Positions 8,835 through 19,250 of a stretch of DNA of 64,000 nt are shown piece by piece. Every line of letters starts with the position of its first letter. The stretch's first letter is position 1. Position numbers and translations under genes: made by a program. Source of the DNA: Noviherbaspirillum sp. Root189 (lineage in GTDB: Bacteria > Pseudomonadota > Gammaproteobacteria > Burkholderiales > Burkholderiaceae_D); NCBI RefSeq assembly GCF_001428545.1, contig NZ_LMHZ01000004.1, positions 1-64,000 of the forward strand, in the 5' to 3' direction. The notes under the pieces were generated by a model. The model was not told the origin of the DNA and searched no databases. It worked only from the letters and a program-made list of their open reading frames with translations.

Positions 8835-9226
8835 CAAAAAAAGTAACCAAGACCGATGCCGAATGGCGCGCCGCCCTTGAGCCTATTGAATACCAGGTAA
8901 CCCGTCATGCCGCGACCGAGCGTGCGTTTACCGGAAAATACTGGGATCATCATGAACACGGCATTTATGTTTGCATTTGTTGCAACACGCCGCTATTTGA
9001 ATCCGACACGAAATTCGACTCGGGCTGCGGCTGGCCAAGCTACTTTAAACCGCTTGACCCGGAAAATGTTTCCGAGCGTGTCGATCGCAGTCATGGCATG
9101 ATACGCACCGAAATTCTTTGCAATGTCTGCGACGCGCATCTGGGCCATGTTTTCCCGGATGGTCCGCCGCCGACCGGATTGCGTTACTGCATCAATTCCG
9201 CGTCTTTGCGTTTCGAACCCAAGTAG
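8831..9226 (+). CDS. msrB: Peptide-methionine (R)-S-oxide reductase
   Basis: The 131-residue enzyme reduces methionine-R-sulfoxide in proteins with thioredoxin. Zinc ligands C48/C51 (CICC) and C97/C100 (CNVC) are intact. The catalytic cysteine is C120 in [11 protein letters not shown], and C66 (SGCGWPS) sits where the recycling cysteine is expected. There is no signal peptide, so it acts in the cytosol. It overlaps selO by ATGA. Confidence 0.98.
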   Translation: MTKKVTKTDAEWRAALEPIEYQVTRHAATERAFTGKYWDHHEHGIYVCICCNTPLFESDTKFDSGCGWPSYFKPLDPENVSERVDRSHGMIRTEILCNVCDAHLGHVFPDGPPPTGLRYCINSASLRFEPK

Positions 9227-9290
9227 CCCAAGCAGTAATTTATTCCTAGCCACTCAAGCAACACTTGCCTGCGAAAGAACCGCCGCCGAT

Positions 9291-9911
9291 ATGAAGTTCC
9301 TGTTCGATCTGTTCCCGGTCATTCTCTTCTTTGCCATGTTCAAATGGGGTGAAGGCCATCCAGAAGCGGCGCAGGGCCTGGTACAGCAGTACCTCTCCGG
9401 ACTGGTGTCCGGTGGCGCTGCCACCGTAAGCCAAGCGCCCATCATGCTCGCGACCGCAGTGGCAATCGTCGCGACGATTGCCCAGATAGGCTATCTGCTA
9501 ATGCGCGGCAAGAAAGTCGACGTGATGCTATGGGTCTCGCTCGCCATCATCACCTTGTTTGGCGGCGCCACGATTTACTTCCATAACGAAACCTTCATCA
9601 AGTGGAAGCCAACCGTGCTTTACTGGTGCTTTGGTGCGGCCCTGGTAATTAGTCAGTTCGCATTGAACAAGAACCTCATCCGCCTGATGATGCAGAAACA
9701 GTTGGTCCTGCCAGATCCGGTCTGGCAAAAGCTCAACTTGTCCTGGGCTGCATTCTTCGGGGCAATGGGATTGGTCAACTTGTATATTGCGTTTAATTTC
9801 TCTACCGCATTCTGGGTGAATTTCAAGTTATTCGGCTTCACCGGTCTGATGCTTGCGTTCGTCATTGCACAGAGCTTGCTGCTGTCGCGTCATGTCAAGG
9901 ATCCGCAATGA
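9291..9911 (+). CDS. yciB: Inner-membrane septation protein YciB (IspZ)
   Basis: The ATG at 9291 ([14 protein letters not shown]) gives 206 residues; in-frame codons upstream run into msrB. Five or six hydrophobic helices and the family signature at the N-terminus ([21 protein letters not shown]-like) identify YciB. It influences envelope integrity and, in Shigella, septation and spread. It overlaps the bolA start by four bases. The msrB-yciB-bolA-parvulin order is common in betaproteobacteria. Confidence 0.95.
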   Translation: MKFLFDLFPVILFFAMFKWGEGHPEAAQGLVQQYLSGLVSGGAATVSQAPIMLATAVAIVATIAQIGYLLMRGKKVDVMLWVSLAIITLFGGATIYFHNETFIKWKPTVLYWCFGAALVISQFALNKNLIRLMMQKQLVLPDPVWQKLNLSWAAFFGAMGLVNLYIAFNFSTAFWVNFKLFGFTGLMLAFVIAQSLLLSRHVKDPQ

Positions 9912-10183
9912 CCGAAAGGATTGATAAAATTCGTGAGCGTGTGCTTGCAACTTTTGCGCCGCTCGAATGTCAACTCGACGACGAATCCCATTTGCATGCC
10001 GGTCATGCAGGCGCTTCCACGGGCGCCGGACACTACAGGTTACGCCTGGTGTCGGACCGGTTTGCCGGACTAAATCGGATAGCCCGCCATCGGCTGGTGT
10101 ATGATTGCCTCCGCGACATGATGCAGAGCGAGATACACGCCATCAACATCATCGCCATCGCGCCCTCTGAGCTCAACACCTAG
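9908..10183 (+). CDS. bolA: BolA family protein
   Basis: 91 residues with the BolA fold: an N-terminal helix, a central [17 protein letters not shown] segment (the conserved histidine that co-ligates 2Fe-2S with monothiol glutaredoxins) and the helix-turn [17 protein letters not shown]. BolA proteins affect cell shape, biofilm and iron-sulfur trafficking. It is coupled to yciB by ATGA overlap and followed 55 bp later by the parvulin gene. Confidence 0.95.
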   Translation: MTERIDKIRERVLATFAPLECQLDDESHLHAGHAGASTGAGHYRLRLVSDRFAGLNRIARHRLVYDCLRDMMQSEIHAINIIAIAPSELNT

Positions 10184-10238
10184 ACGCGCCTGAATTTGTT
10201 TTAACCCCTACCTTATCGGATTTTAGGAACAGATAAAA

Positions 10239-11015
10239 ATGACATTGAAACCCGCTCGCCTGCTCATGCTGCTCGTCGCTGCCCTTGCGTTGCCAGTTAT
10301 GGCGCAAAACCTCGCCGTGGTGAACGGCAAACCCGTTCCTTCGTCGCGCGCCGACGCCATGGTCAAGCAGCTGGCTGCTCAAGGTCAGCCTGATTCGCCC
10401 CAGCTGCGCGCAATGGTCAAGGAAGAATTGATCAACCGTGAAATCCTGATCCAGGAAGCTGACAAACGCGGGCTGAGCAGCAGCCCGGACGTCAAGAACC
10501 AGGTTGAAATTGCCCGCCAGTCGATCGCGATCCGTGCGCTGGTTCAGGACTACCTGAAGAAGAATCCGGTCAATGATTCCGAAGTTCAGGCCGAATACGA
10601 CAAGTTCAAATCGCAGGCCGGCGATAAGGAATATCACGCTCGCCACATCCTGGTAGAAAAGGAAGACGACGCCAAGGCGATTATCACCAAGCTCAAGGGC
10701 GGCGCCAAGTTTGAAGATTTGGCCAAGCAATCCAAGGATCCGGGCTCCGCGGCCAATGGCGGCGACCTCGACTGGGCGTCTCCTGCTTCGTTCGTGAAGC
10801 CGTTCTCCGATGCAATGGTTGGCCTGCAAAAGGGTCAGATCACCGAAACACCGGTGAAGACACAATACGGCTTCCATGTGATCAAGCTGGAAGATGTCCG
10901 CGCTGCCAAAATCCCGACGCTGGAAGAAGTAAAGCCGCAAATTGCGGAATCGCTGCAGCAGAAGAAGTTGCAGGCTTTCCAGGAAGATCTGCGCAAAAAA
11001 GCCAAAGTACAGTAA
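10239..11015 (+). CDS. Periplasmic parvulin-type peptidyl-prolyl isomerase
   Basis: 258 residues with a signal peptide (about 1-22, ending VMA), a SurA-like N-terminal chaperone region (about 28-115) and a parvulin domain at 131-221 (EYHARHILVE, GGDLDWASPASFVKPF, YGFHVIKLED). It should catalyse prolyl isomerisation and help fold exported or outer-membrane proteins. It is shorter than SurA (one parvulin domain) and resembles PrsA/PpiC-type proteins. A strong terminator follows at 11060-11090. Confidence 0.95.
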   Translation: MTLKPARLLMLLVAALALPVMAQNLAVVNGKPVPSSRADAMVKQLAAQGQPDSPQLRAMVKEELINREILIQEADKRGLSSSPDVKNQVEIARQSIAIRALVQDYLKKNPVNDSEVQAEYDKFKSQAGDKEYHARHILVEKEDDAKAIITKLKGGAKFEDLAKQSKDPGSAANGGDLDWASPASFVKPFSDAMVGLQKGQITETPVKTQYGFHVIKLEDVRAAKIPTLEEVKPQIAESLQQKKLQAFQEDLRKKAKVQ

Positions 11016-11059
11016 ATCAGTAAGCTGGTTCGTTCTCGGCACTACTAACCACTACTAAC

Positions 11060-11090
11060 AAAAAGCGCTCCGGTTGGAGCGCTTTTTGTT
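11060..11090 (+). terminator. Rho-independent terminator after the parvulin gene
   Basis: A 12-bp stem AAAAAGCGCTCC/GGAGCGCTTTTT with a GGTT loop runs into T-rich sequence. It is preceded by two copies of ACTACTAAC (11041-11059). Confidence 0.93.
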
Positions 11091-11119
11091 TGGTCCGCGT
11101 TGCTTGGCTTGGCTACGCT

Positions 11120-11280
11120 TAATACCACTCCCAAGCTATAACGTGATAAATGAGATCGATGGATTTTTTTGACTGGCAAGGTGCAGGAGGAGTCAATAGC
11201 GGGCTATTGACGACGAGTGCAACGCCGGCAGGCGGCTCGGCGCCCCCGGAAAAAGACGCGATCTCATGGTGCGTTATGGG
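11120..11280 (+). repeat. MITE-like palindromic repeat, copy A
   Basis: Left end AATACCACTCCCAAGCTATA (11121-11140), right end GCGTTATGGG (11271-11280). The interior matches copies at 50576-50746 (inverted) and 63674-63850: a block starting TGAGATCGATGG, the inner hairpin GTCAATAGC-GG-GCTATTGAC, then GGCGCCCCCGGAAAAAGACG and GATCTCATG. It lies between the parvulin terminator and the purL stop. No transposase is encoded. Confidence 0.85.
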
Positions 11281-11357
11281 TTTCATTTGCAAGCCTCGGG
11301 CCGGATACTACAGATAACTTCCTGAAGGTATACCGCCCGAAGACCCAAGCCCGCTCT

Positions 11358-14300
11358 TTAGCCCACCCATTTCCGCGCATTGCGGAACATACGCATCCAC
11401 GGCGAGTATTCGCCCCATCCTTCCGGATGCCAGGAATGCGTCACGGTACGGAAGACGCGCTCCGCATGCGGCATCAGGACAGTGAAACGTCCATCCGGCG
11501 TAGTGACAGAGGTAATACCCTGCGGCGAGCCATTCGGGTTGTACGGATAGGTTTCGGTCGCCTTGCCGTTGTTGTCGATCCAGCGCATGGCGACGATCGC
11601 TTCCTTGATGTTGCCAGTCTGCGAGAAATCGGCATACCCTTCACCGTGCGCCACGGCGATCGGGCTTTGCGTTCCCGCCATGTCATTGAAGAAAATGGAT
11701 GGCGAATTTGTCACCTCGACCATCCCAAACCGGCCTTCAAACTGTTCCGATTTGTTGCGTGTAAACTTCGGCCACGCATGTGCGCCCGGGATAATCGACT
11801 TCAGGTTACTCATCATCTGGCAGCCGTTGCAGATACCCAGGGCAAAGGTGTCGCCGCGATTGAAGAATACCGAAAACTGCTCGGCCAGCTTTGCGTTGAA
11901 CAGAATTGTCTTGGCCCAGCCTTCACCCGCGCCCAGCACGTCGCCATACGAGAATCCGCCCACCGCGATAAAGCCGCTGAAATCGGCGAGACGCGCGCGG
12001 CCGGCGATCAGATCGCTCATGTGCACATCCACAGCCGTAAAGCCCGACTTGTGCATGACATAGGCAGTTTCAATATGTGAATTGACGCCCTGTTCACGCA
12101 GGATCGCCACCTTTGGCTTGACGCCGGTCGCGATGAATGGAGCAGCGATGTCAACGTGCTGTTCGAAGGTGATGATCGGCGTCATGCCTGGATCGGAGGT
12201 ATCGAGGATGCGTTCGTATTCAGCATCGGCGCAGGCCGGATTGTCCCGCAGCCGCGCTATACGCCAGCTGGTCTCGCTCCACATGCGTTGCAGTTCAACC
12301 CGCGTCTGGCTGTACACCAGTTTCGCGTCGCGCATGCATTCGACGACGTCGCGATCGTTGAGCTTACCGATGATGTGGCTGCAGGCGCCGAGGTTATACG
12401 AGCGCAGCACCGTCATGACATCCGACTTCTGCTCCGCGCGAACCTGGATCACGGCGCCCAGTTCCTCGTTGAACAAGGCACGCAATGTCAGTTCGTTACG
12501 CCGTTCGGCGACCTGCCCCGCCCAATTCTTGGAATCGCCCCAGTCGGCTGCATGCTCGCCTTCCATGGTGAGGATGTCGAGGTTCAGCGACAAGCCGGTG
12601 CGGCCGGCAAACGCCATTTCGCACAGCGTGGTGAACAAGCCGCCATCGGAACGGTCGTGATACGCAAGCAGCTTGCGTTCGTTGGTGAGTTGCTGGATCG
12701 CACAGAAAAAAGCCTTCAGATCTTCGGCGCTATCCACGTCCGGTACGGTATTGCCGATCTGCTGCATCACCTGGGTCAGCGCCGATGCGCCCATGCGGTT
12801 CTTGCCACGGCCAAGGTCGATGACGATCAGCACGGTATCCCCGGCATCGGTCCGCAATTGTGGCGTCAGCGACAGGCGTACATCAGGTACCGGCGCGAAC
12901 GCCGAGACGATCAGCGAAACCGGCGAGGTGACTTCCTTGGAACCGCCTTCATCCTTCCAGGTGGTGCGCATCGACAGCGAATCCTTGCCGACCGGGATGC
13001 TCACGCCCAATGCCGGACAGAGTTCCATGCCGATTGCCTTGACAGTATCAAACAGCGCCGCATCCTGACCTGGTTGACCGCACGCCGCCATCCAGTTCGC
13101 CGACAGCTTGATGTCCGAGATATCGGCAATCGGCGCTGCGGCGATATTCGTGATTGCCTCGCCTACGGCCATTCGACCCGATGCCGCTGCGTCGATGACG
13201 GCTAACGGTGTACGTTCGCCCATGGACATCGCTTCGCCGCGATAGCCTTCGAAGCCCATCGTGGTGACGGCGCAGTCGGCCACGGGAACCTGCCATGGCC
13301 CGACCATCTGGTCACGCACCGATGTGGCGCCCACCGTACGATCACCGATGGTGATCAGGAAAGACTTGTCAGCCACCGTCGGCAGACGCAGCACGCGCTG
13401 CGCCACTTCAACGAGGTCCATGCCGGTCAGGTCGACGGCAGGATATTCATTGCTGACATGGCTCACATCGCGGTGCATCTTGGGCGGTTTGCCAAGGAGG
13501 ACTTCCATCGGCATGTCGACCGGATTGTTGCCGTGCTCGGGATCGATCACCTTGAGCTGACGTTCTTCGGTGGCGGTACCAACGACGGCAAACAGGCAGC
13601 GTTCGCGCTCACACAGGTACTGGAACAACGGCAGGTCATCCGGCGCAATCGCCAGCACGTAACGCTCCTGCGATTCATTGCTCCAGATTTCCTTGGGCGC
13701 CATGCCGCTCTCTTCAAGAGGCACCTTGCGCAGGTCAAAAATCGCGCCGCGCTTCGCATCGTTCGTGATTTCAGGGAAAGCATTGGACAGGCCGCCCGCA
13801 CCGACGTCATGAATCGACAGGATGGGGTTGTCGTCACCCATCGCCCAGCAGGCATTGATGACTTCCTGTGCGCGCCGCTCCATTTCAGGATTGCCGCGCT
13901 GAACTGAATCAAAATCAAGATCGGCGGTATTGGTGCCGGTCGCCATCGATGACGCCGCGCTGCCGCCCATGCCGATACGCATCCCCGGACCGCCAAGCTG
14001 GATCAACAGGCTGCCGACTGGCAAGTCGTTCTTCTTCGTATGCTTGGCCGAGATATTGCCCATACCGCCCGCGATCATGATGGGCTTGTGATAGCCCTTC
14101 ACCGAACCGCCGACATTCTGTTCGTAGGTACGGAAATAGCCGCCAAGATTGGGGCGGCCGAATTCGTTGTTGAATGCAGCACCCCCGATCGGGCCGTCGA
14201 TCATGATTTGTAGCGGCGAGGCGATGCGGTCGGGTTTACCGTAAATCCCGCCTTGTGCATGTGCCGGCCGCTGCGATACAGGTTCTGCCACGTCACGGGC

Positions 14301-15377
14301 ATTTTCCCAGGGCTGGACCGCATGGGTAATCATCAGGTTGGACACGGTAAATCCGGTCAGGCCTGCCTTGGGTTTGGCCCCTCGCCCGGTGGCGCCCTCG
14401 TCGCGGATCTCGCCGCCCGCACCGGTAGACGCGCCCGGGAAAGGAGAAATCGCGGTCGGGTGATTATGCGTCTCTACCTTCATCAGGATGTGTGTCAGCT
14501 CTTCCGAAGCTTCATACACGTTGCCGCTGGCCGCGCCGCGCGGGTAGAAACGGGATACGGTCGCACCTTCAATAATCGATGAGTTATCGCTGTACGCCAC
14601 GACCGTGCCCTTGGGGTGCAATTCGTGGGTGTTCTTGATCATCGCAAACAGCGACTTGTCCTGCCTGACGCCATCAATGGTCCAGTCCGCATTGAAAATC
14701 TTGTGGCGGCAATGTTCGCTGTTGGCTTGCGCAAACATCATCAGTTCCACATCGGTCGGATTGCGTTTAGCCTGGGTAAAAGCGTTGAGCAGGTAATCGA
14801 TCTCGTCTTCCGACAGCGCCAGGCCGAGTTCGCTGTTCGCGTTGACCAGCGCGGTCTTGCCGCCGCCAAGGACATCAACGAAATCCAGCGGTTTGGCATC
14901 GAGCTCACGGAAAAGACGGCCAGCGTCGTTCGCGTCGCGCAGCACGTTTTCGATCATGCGGTCGTGCAGCAGCGCTGCGATCGGCTGGATAGCTGCTTCC
15001 GGCAGTTTTCTCGCACCGCCCAGCAGGCCGGACTTCACCTGAATCCGGTAGGAAATGCCACGCTCGACACGCTTGATGTGCGTCATTCCGCAGTTGTGCA
15101 CAATGTCCGTCGCCTTGCTGGCCCACGGTGAAATCGTGCCAAAACGGGGAATGACAACGAATTCATCGCCATCCGCACTGCCAGTGAACGGTTCACCATA
15201 GATCAACAATGCGTCCAGTCGTCCGATCTCATCCTGAGTCGGCGCGGAAGCCGCGTCGATAAAATGCAGAAAACGGCCGGTCACACCGACGATGGACGGC
15301 TCAACTTCTTGCAATTGTGCCAAAAGGCGCTGGGTACGGAAGGCAGACAGGGCATTGGAGCCCGGCAGAATCAACAT
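11358..15377 (-). CDS. purL: Phosphoribosylformylglycinamidine synthase (large single-chain form)
   Basis: A 1339-residue enzyme for purine biosynthesis: FGAR + ATP + glutamine to FGAM. The N-terminal PurS-like region and linker lead into the synthetase with [20 protein letters not shown] and the two ATP-grasp-like PurM repeats. The C-terminal glutaminase domain has the nucleophile in [10 protein letters not shown] and the GEGYADF block. Its length is typical of the proteobacterial long PurL. It is monocistronic, divergent from the amidase gene, with 255 bp between them. Confidence 0.98.
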   Translation of the reverse strand: MLILPGSNALSAFRTQRLLAQLQEVEPSIVGVTGRFLHFIDAASAPTQDEIGRLDALLIYGEPFTGSADGDEFVVIPRFGTISPWASKATDIVHNCGMTHIKRVERGISYRIQVKSGLLGGARKLPEAAIQPIAALLHDRMIENVLRDANDAGRLFRELDAKPLDFVDVLGGGKTALVNANSELGLALSEDEIDYLLNAFTQAKRNPTDVELMMFAQANSEHCRHKIFNADWTIDGVRQDKSLFAMIKNTHELHPKGTVVAYSDNSSIIEGATVSRFYPRGAASGNVYEASEELTHILMKVETHNHPTAISPFPGASTGAGGEIRDEGATGRGAKPKAGLTGFTVSNLMITHAVQPWENARDVAEPVSQRPAHAQGGIYGKPDRIASPLQIMIDGPIGGAAFNNEFGRPNLGGYFRTYEQNVGGSVKGYHKPIMIAGGMGNISAKHTKKNDLPVGSLLIQLGGPGMRIGMGGSAASSMATGTNTADLDFDSVQRGNPEMERRAQEVINACWAMGDDNPILSIHDVGAGGLSNAFPEITNDAKRGAIFDLRKVPLEESGMAPKEIWSNESQERYVLAIAPDDLPLFQYLCERERCLFAVVGTATEERQLKVIDPEHGNNPVDMPMEVLLGKPPKMHRDVSHVSNEYPAVDLTGMDLVEVAQRVLRLPTVADKSFLITIGDRTVGATSVRDQMVGPWQVPVADCAVTTMGFEGYRGEAMSMGERTPLAVIDAAASGRMAVGEAITNIAAAPIADISDIKLSANWMAACGQPGQDAALFDTVKAIGMELCPALGVSIPVGKDSLSMRTTWKDEGGSKEVTSPVSLIVSAFAPVPDVRLSLTPQLRTDAGDTVLIVIDLGRGKNRMGASALTQVMQQIGNTVPDVDSAEDLKAFFCAIQQLTNERKLLAYHDRSDGGLFTTLCEMAFAGRTGLSLNLDILTMEGEHAADWGDSKNWAGQVAERRNELTLRALFNEELGAVIQVRAEQKSDVMTVLRSYNLGACSHIIGKLNDRDVVECMRDAKLVYSQTRVELQRMWSETSWRIARLRDNPACADAEYERILDTSDPGMTPIITFEQHVDIAAPFIATGVKPKVAILREQGVNSHIETAYVMHKSGFTAVDVHMSDLIAGRARLADFSGFIAVGGFSYGDVLGAGEGWAKTILFNAKLAEQFSVFFNRGDTFALGICNGCQMMSNLKSIIPGAHAWPKFTRNKSEQFEGRFGMVEVTNSPSIFFNDMAGTQSPIAVAHGEGYADFSQTGNIKEAIVAMRWIDNNGKATETYPYNPNGSPQGITSVTTPDGRFTVLMPHAERVFRTVTHSWHPEGWGEYSPWMRMFRNARKWVG

Positions 15378-15632
15378 GGCGGCGAGAAATTTGATGCAGC
15401 TCCGGCCGGATCGCGGTCAGGCTGCGGGTTAAATCGGGAAACCGCGATTATACCGCGACGCCGCATCATGGCATCCTGCTAATCTACTTGCCAACACTGC
15501 CGGCCTGCAATGGTGGACAACACGGGCATCACGTTGAGTCCCGCACCATAGTCATCGCACCGTTTCACTCTCCGTAGGCCGGTATGCTATCGTTGCCGTG
15601 CCGATCATTTTGTATAAGCGAGTTCTTGCAGC

Positions 15633-16949
15633 ATGAATCCCCTCACCTCCAAATCGATTCCCGCACTGGACCGATATTCCCGCCACTCCCTGGTCGATGT
15701 CTGCCTCGAAGAAGCAGAAAAAACCCAATCGATTTTCACCCGTCTCTATCCTGATGCAGCGCGTGCCGCCGGTGAACACGCGGACGCCATGCGCGCTGCG
15801 GGCGTTGAGATATCACCGCTTGCGGGCCTGCCGGTATCGATCAAGGACCTGGTGGACATTGCCGGTGAAACGACCATGGCGGGCTCTACCGTTCTGCGTG
15901 ATGCGCCACCTGCCAAAGCTGATGCGCCGGTGGTGAAGCGCTTGCGCATTGCCGGTGCCGCCATCGTCGGCAAAACCAATATGACGGAATTTGCGTTTTC
16001 CGGCGTCGGCCTGAACCCGCATTACGGCACGCCTGTCAATCCGGCCGACAGCACGGTGGCCCGCATTCCGGGAGGCTCATCGTCCGGTGCCGCGGTTTCG
16101 GTCGCAACCGGTTTATGCGTTGCCGCCATCGGCTCGGATACCGGCGGCTCGATCCGCATTCCGGCAGCCTTGTGCGGCATCGTCGGATTCAAACCGACGG
16201 CGCGCCGTGTCCCGAGCGCCGGAACGATCCCCTTGTCGACCACGCTGGATACCATCTGCGCCATGACGCGTTCGGTCGAGGACTGCATTCTGGTCGACAG
16301 CATCATTGCCGACAACGCTCTGTCCATTCCTGACTTGCCATTGGCAGGCCTCAGGCTGGCCGTTCCCTCCACGTTAATGCTGGATGCACTTGACCCACAC
16401 GTAGCCGCGTCGTTCTCCGCTGCCCTGTCGCGCCTATCCGCGGCTGGAGCAAAAATCATCGACATGCCGTTTACCTTGCTGGACGAAGCCGCTGATCTCA
16501 ACAAATTTTCCGGCGCGGAATCCTTTGCATGGCATCGTGGTTTGCTGGCAAACCGGGAAGCGGAATACGACGCCCGGGTCGCCAAACGTATTCGCACCGG
16601 CGCCGCTATGAGTGCCGCCGACTATATCGATCTGCATCGCAAGCGCAGGGAATGGATCACGCGCATGGAAGACGCGCTCGGTCCCTTTGACTCACTGATC
16701 ATGCCGACCACGCCGCTTGTTGCTCCGCCCATTGCCGAACTGGAAGCGTCGGAAGATGCATTTTTCAAGGCAAACGGACTTCTGCTGCGTAATCCGTCGA
16801 CCATCAACCTGCTGGACGGTTGCGCGGTATCCGTTCCCTGTCATGACGAAGGAACGCTGCCGGTAGGACTCATGATTGCCGGCCCTGCGATGGCGGACCG
16901 CAAAGTGCTGGCAGTGGCGCGCGCAATCGAAAGCGCACTGCAATCCTGA
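15633..16949 (+). CDS. Amidase-signature family hydrolase (GatA-like)
   Basis: 438 residues with the Ser-cisSer-Lys triad: K71 (VSIKDLVD), a serine in GGSSSGAA (149-151) and nucleophile S173 in GSDTGGSIRIPA. It hydrolyses an amide or transfers ammonia. There is no gatB or gatC beside it and the sequence lacks obvious tRNA-amidotransferase context, so it is more likely a stand-alone amidase of unknown substrate than GatA. It is divergent from purL. An isolated end of the palindromic repeat family begins 14 bp after its stop. Confidence 0.9.
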   Translation: MNPLTSKSIPALDRYSRHSLVDVCLEEAEKTQSIFTRLYPDAARAAGEHADAMRAAGVEISPLAGLPVSIKDLVDIAGETTMAGSTVLRDAPPAKADAPVVKRLRIAGAAIVGKTNMTEFAFSGVGLNPHYGTPVNPADSTVARIPGGSSSGAAVSVATGLCVAAIGSDTGGSIRIPAALCGIVGFKPTARRVPSAGTIPLSTTLDTICAMTRSVEDCILVDSIIADNALSIPDLPLAGLRLAVPSTLMLDALDPHVAASFSAALSRLSAAGAKIIDMPFTLLDEAADLNKFSGAESFAWHRGLLANREAEYDARVAKRIRTGAAMSAADYIDLHRKRREWITRMEDALGPFDSLIMPTTPLVAPPIAELEASEDAFFKANGLLLRNPSTINLLDGCAVSVPCHDEGTLPVGLMIAGPAMADRKVLAVARAIESALQS

Positions 16950-16962
16950 TGTGACAGGCAGG

Positions 16963-16981
16963 TAATACCAATCCCAACCTG
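16963..16981 (+). repeat. Isolated end of the MITE-like repeat
   Basis: GTAATACCAATCCCAACCT reproduces the terminal inverted repeat of copies at 50576 and 63674, but the sequence that follows is unrelated. It is a solo end or remnant. Confidence 0.55.
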
Positions 16982-17019
16982 GCGATCGGGTGCCCCCTGT
17001 TGAGGGGCTGCGGATCGCC
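16981..17019. terminator. Stem-loop between convergent amidase and MDR genes
   Basis: The outer stem GGCGATC/GATCGCC (16981-16987, 17013-17019) encloses the inner stem GCCCC/GGGGC. It lacks a U-tract, so it is only a candidate bidirectional terminator. Confidence 0.4.
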
Positions 17020-17052
17020 AGTGCCGCTTGGTCAAGTTTAGTTTGAGTTGAT

Positions 17053-18072
17053 TTAAAAGCCTTTCAACACCAGTTTGCCGATGACGTGCCCGGCCTCGAT
17101 CCGCGCATGTGCTTCGCGCAGATTGGCGGCATTGATCGGACTGAGCACCTCATTGCTTGTGGCGCGCAAGATGCCGGTATCAACCAGGCGCGCAATCTCG
17201 CCCAGCAAGTTTCCCTGCTCGATCATGTCGGCCGTTTGGTACATGGAGCGGGTAAACATGAATTCCCATACAAAGCCGGCGCTTTTCGATTTCAGCAAAC
17301 CAACGTCCAGCGCTTCCTTGTTTTCCACAATGGTACAGATGGTTCCTTGCGGCGCAATCATCTCTGCAGCAGCCGGAAAGTGCCTGTCGGTGTCGTTCAG
17401 AATCAGCACGTAATCCACATTTGGAAATCCGGCTGATTTCAACTGCGCCGGCATATCGCCAAAATGATCGATGACATGATGCGCACCGAGCTGGCGCACC
17501 CATGCGATCGATTCCGGTCGTGATGCCGTTGCAATGACAGTCAGGCCGGCCACTTTAGACGCAAGCTGGACTGCAACCGATCCCACACCGCCGGCACCTC
17601 CCACGATCAGAATGGATTTACGTGGCAAGGCACGGGGCGGTGTCGGAACATGCAGGCGGTCGAACAATGCCTCCCATGCCGTGATGGCGGTCAATGGCAG
17701 CGCCGCGGCCTGATCGAACTCCAGGCTCGCCGGCATGGTGCCGACGATTCGCTCGTCGACAAGGTGGAATTCCGAATTCGTACCGGGACGAGTAATGTCG
17801 CCTGCATAGTAGACCCGGTCGCCAGGACGAAAACGCGTGACTTCCGGGCCAACGGCTTCGACAACGCCGGCCGCATCCCAGCCCAGGACACGGGGTGATG
17901 ATTCGATATTACTCTTCGCCGCCCGGACTTTTGTATCCACCGGATTGACCGAAATGGCCTTGATGGCGATGAGCAGGTCGCGTCCTGTAGCCACGGGCCG
18001 GTCGAGTGTCGTATCGAACAGAGACTCGGGATGACTGATGGGCAGATATTGGGTAAGGGCGACGGCTTTCAT
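17053..18072 (-). CDS. Zinc-less medium-chain dehydrogenase/reductase (quinone-oxidoreductase type)
   Basis: The start MKAVALTQYLPI at 18072 gives 339 residues. A GroES-like N-terminal domain (SVNPVDTKVR) is followed by a Rossmann fold with VGGAGGVGSVAVQLAS. The catalytic-zinc cysteine/histidine set of alcohol dehydrogenases is missing, fitting the quinone oxidoreductase / enoyl reductase branch that reduces alpha,beta-unsaturated carbonyls with NAD(P)H. It is divergent from a LysR-family gene 142 bp away that probably controls it. Confidence 0.92.
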   Translation of the reverse strand: MKAVALTQYLPISHPESLFDTTLDRPVATGRDLLIAIKAISVNPVDTKVRAAKSNIESSPRVLGWDAAGVVEAVGPEVTRFRPGDRVYYAGDITRPGTNSEFHLVDERIVGTMPASLEFDQAAALPLTAITAWEALFDRLHVPTPPRALPRKSILIVGGAGGVGSVAVQLASKVAGLTVIATASRPESIAWVRQLGAHHVIDHFGDMPAQLKSAGFPNVDYVLILNDTDRHFPAAAEMIAPQGTICTIVENKEALDVGLLKSKSAGFVWEFMFTRSMYQTADMIEQGNLLGEIARLVDTGILRATSNEVLSPINAANLREAHARIEAGHVIGKLVLKGF

Positions 18073-18214
18073 GATTTCTCCTGATGGAATCGTGGTATCG
18101 GCAAGTGAGCCGGCCATACGCCATTTGACAGGCCGGTAGTGGAGGAATTATGACTTTCTTGTTTTATTGAATAAACCACTTGATAATTGATTTACTTTCA
18201 AAAAATATTTGATA
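18073..18214. promoter_or_regulatory. Divergent MDR/LysR control region
   Basis: AT-rich in its right half. It contains the near-palindrome GTTTTATTGAATAAAC at 18161-18176, which has the size and dyad character of a LysR site. A very similar inverted sequence occurs at 61079-61094. Confidence 0.4.
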
Positions 18215-19153
18215 ATGTACTCCACCGCCGACCTGCAGCTGTTCATCCGGATTGCCGATACCGGCAGCCTTTCCAAGGCAGCCCGTGAACAGCATCAATC
18301 ACCCGCAGCAGCCAGTGCCGCCTTGCAGCGACTGGAACAACGCCTGGGCACCCTGCTCTTTGTGCGCTCGACGCGAAGCATGCGACTGACACCAGGCGGT
18401 GAAATATTCCTCGACTACTGCCGTAACGCGCTTGCCTTGCTCAAGGAAGGCGAATCCATGCTGATGGCCGACCATGGCAGCCTCAAGGGGCATGTTCGTT
18501 TATCGGCACCATCGGATCTTGGGCGCCGCACCTTGCTGCCATGGCTAAACCGGTTCCAGGCCATGCATCCGGAGGTCATGCTGACTTTGCAGTTTTCCGA
18601 TCGTGTACTGGATCTGCGGCGCGATCCCGTGGACCTTGCTTTCCGGTATGGCAAGCTGGACGATTCTTCACTGGTGTCGCAACATTTGGCCGACAACGAC
18701 CGCGTGGTGGTCGCCTCTCCCGCCTATCTTGAAAAACACGGTTCACCCCGAAGCCCTCGCGATCTCGTCACGCATAACTGCCTGTTGTACTACCTGAAGC
18801 CGGGCTTGCTCAATACCTGGCGTTTCCGCGCCGGCAAGGAAACGGTTGACGTCAAGGTGCGAGGCGATCGCATGTCCGACGACGGCGGCATCGTACGCGA
18901 GTGGGCAGTGGCAGGATTCGGCATTGCCTATAAATCATGGCTCGACGTCATGCCGGATGTCCGCAGCGGCGCATTGGTCACGATCCTTGATGACTTCGCT
19001 GGGGAAGAATCGCCGCTGAGCGGGGTCTATCCGCACCGAAACAGTATTTCGCCTGCGGTACGCGCATTGATAGCCTTTGTACGTGAACAGTTTGAGCAGA
19101 CAGAGTGGCATGCGGCACATCACAGCGTTAATGCGCGGCACAGAATAAAATGA
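18215..19153 (+). CDS. LysR-family transcriptional regulator
   Basis: The ATG at 18215 (MYSTADLQLFIRIADTGSLS) gives 312 residues; a TTG two codons upstream is possible but less likely. The N-terminal winged helix has SLSKAAREQHQSPAAASAAL and the C-terminal half is the periplasmic-binding-like effector domain (LRRDPVDLAFRYG, VASPAYLEKHG). It belongs to the CrgA/AaeR-like branch. Divergence from the MDR oxidoreductase suggests that it is the local regulator responding to the oxidoreductase substrate. Confidence 0.93.
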   Translation: MYSTADLQLFIRIADTGSLSKAAREQHQSPAAASAALQRLEQRLGTLLFVRSTRSMRLTPGGEIFLDYCRNALALLKEGESMLMADHGSLKGHVRLSAPSDLGRRTLLPWLNRFQAMHPEVMLTLQFSDRVLDLRRDPVDLAFRYGKLDDSSLVSQHLADNDRVVVASPAYLEKHGSPRSPRDLVTHNCLLYYLKPGLLNTWRFRAGKETVDVKVRGDRMSDDGGIVREWAVAGFGIAYKSWLDVMPDVRSGALVTILDDFAGEESPLSGVYPHRNSISPAVRALIAFVREQFEQTEWHAAHHSVNARHRIK

Positions 19154-19250
19154 TGCTCTCGAACTAGAAATGTGTCCCGCGGTCTACGACTCATTCCGAG
19201 CAAAGCTTCTGACCCATACACATTTAACAGCATTACCAGGTAGATACTAC

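Noticed and set aside
15633-16949. GatA subunit of the tRNA amidotransferase
   Set aside because: No gatB or gatC nearby and only general amidase-signature motifs; a stand-alone amidase fits better.
16963-17019. A full fifth copy of the palindromic repeat after the amidase gene
   Set aside because: Only the terminal 18-19 bp match; the rest is an unrelated hairpin, so it is listed as an isolated end.
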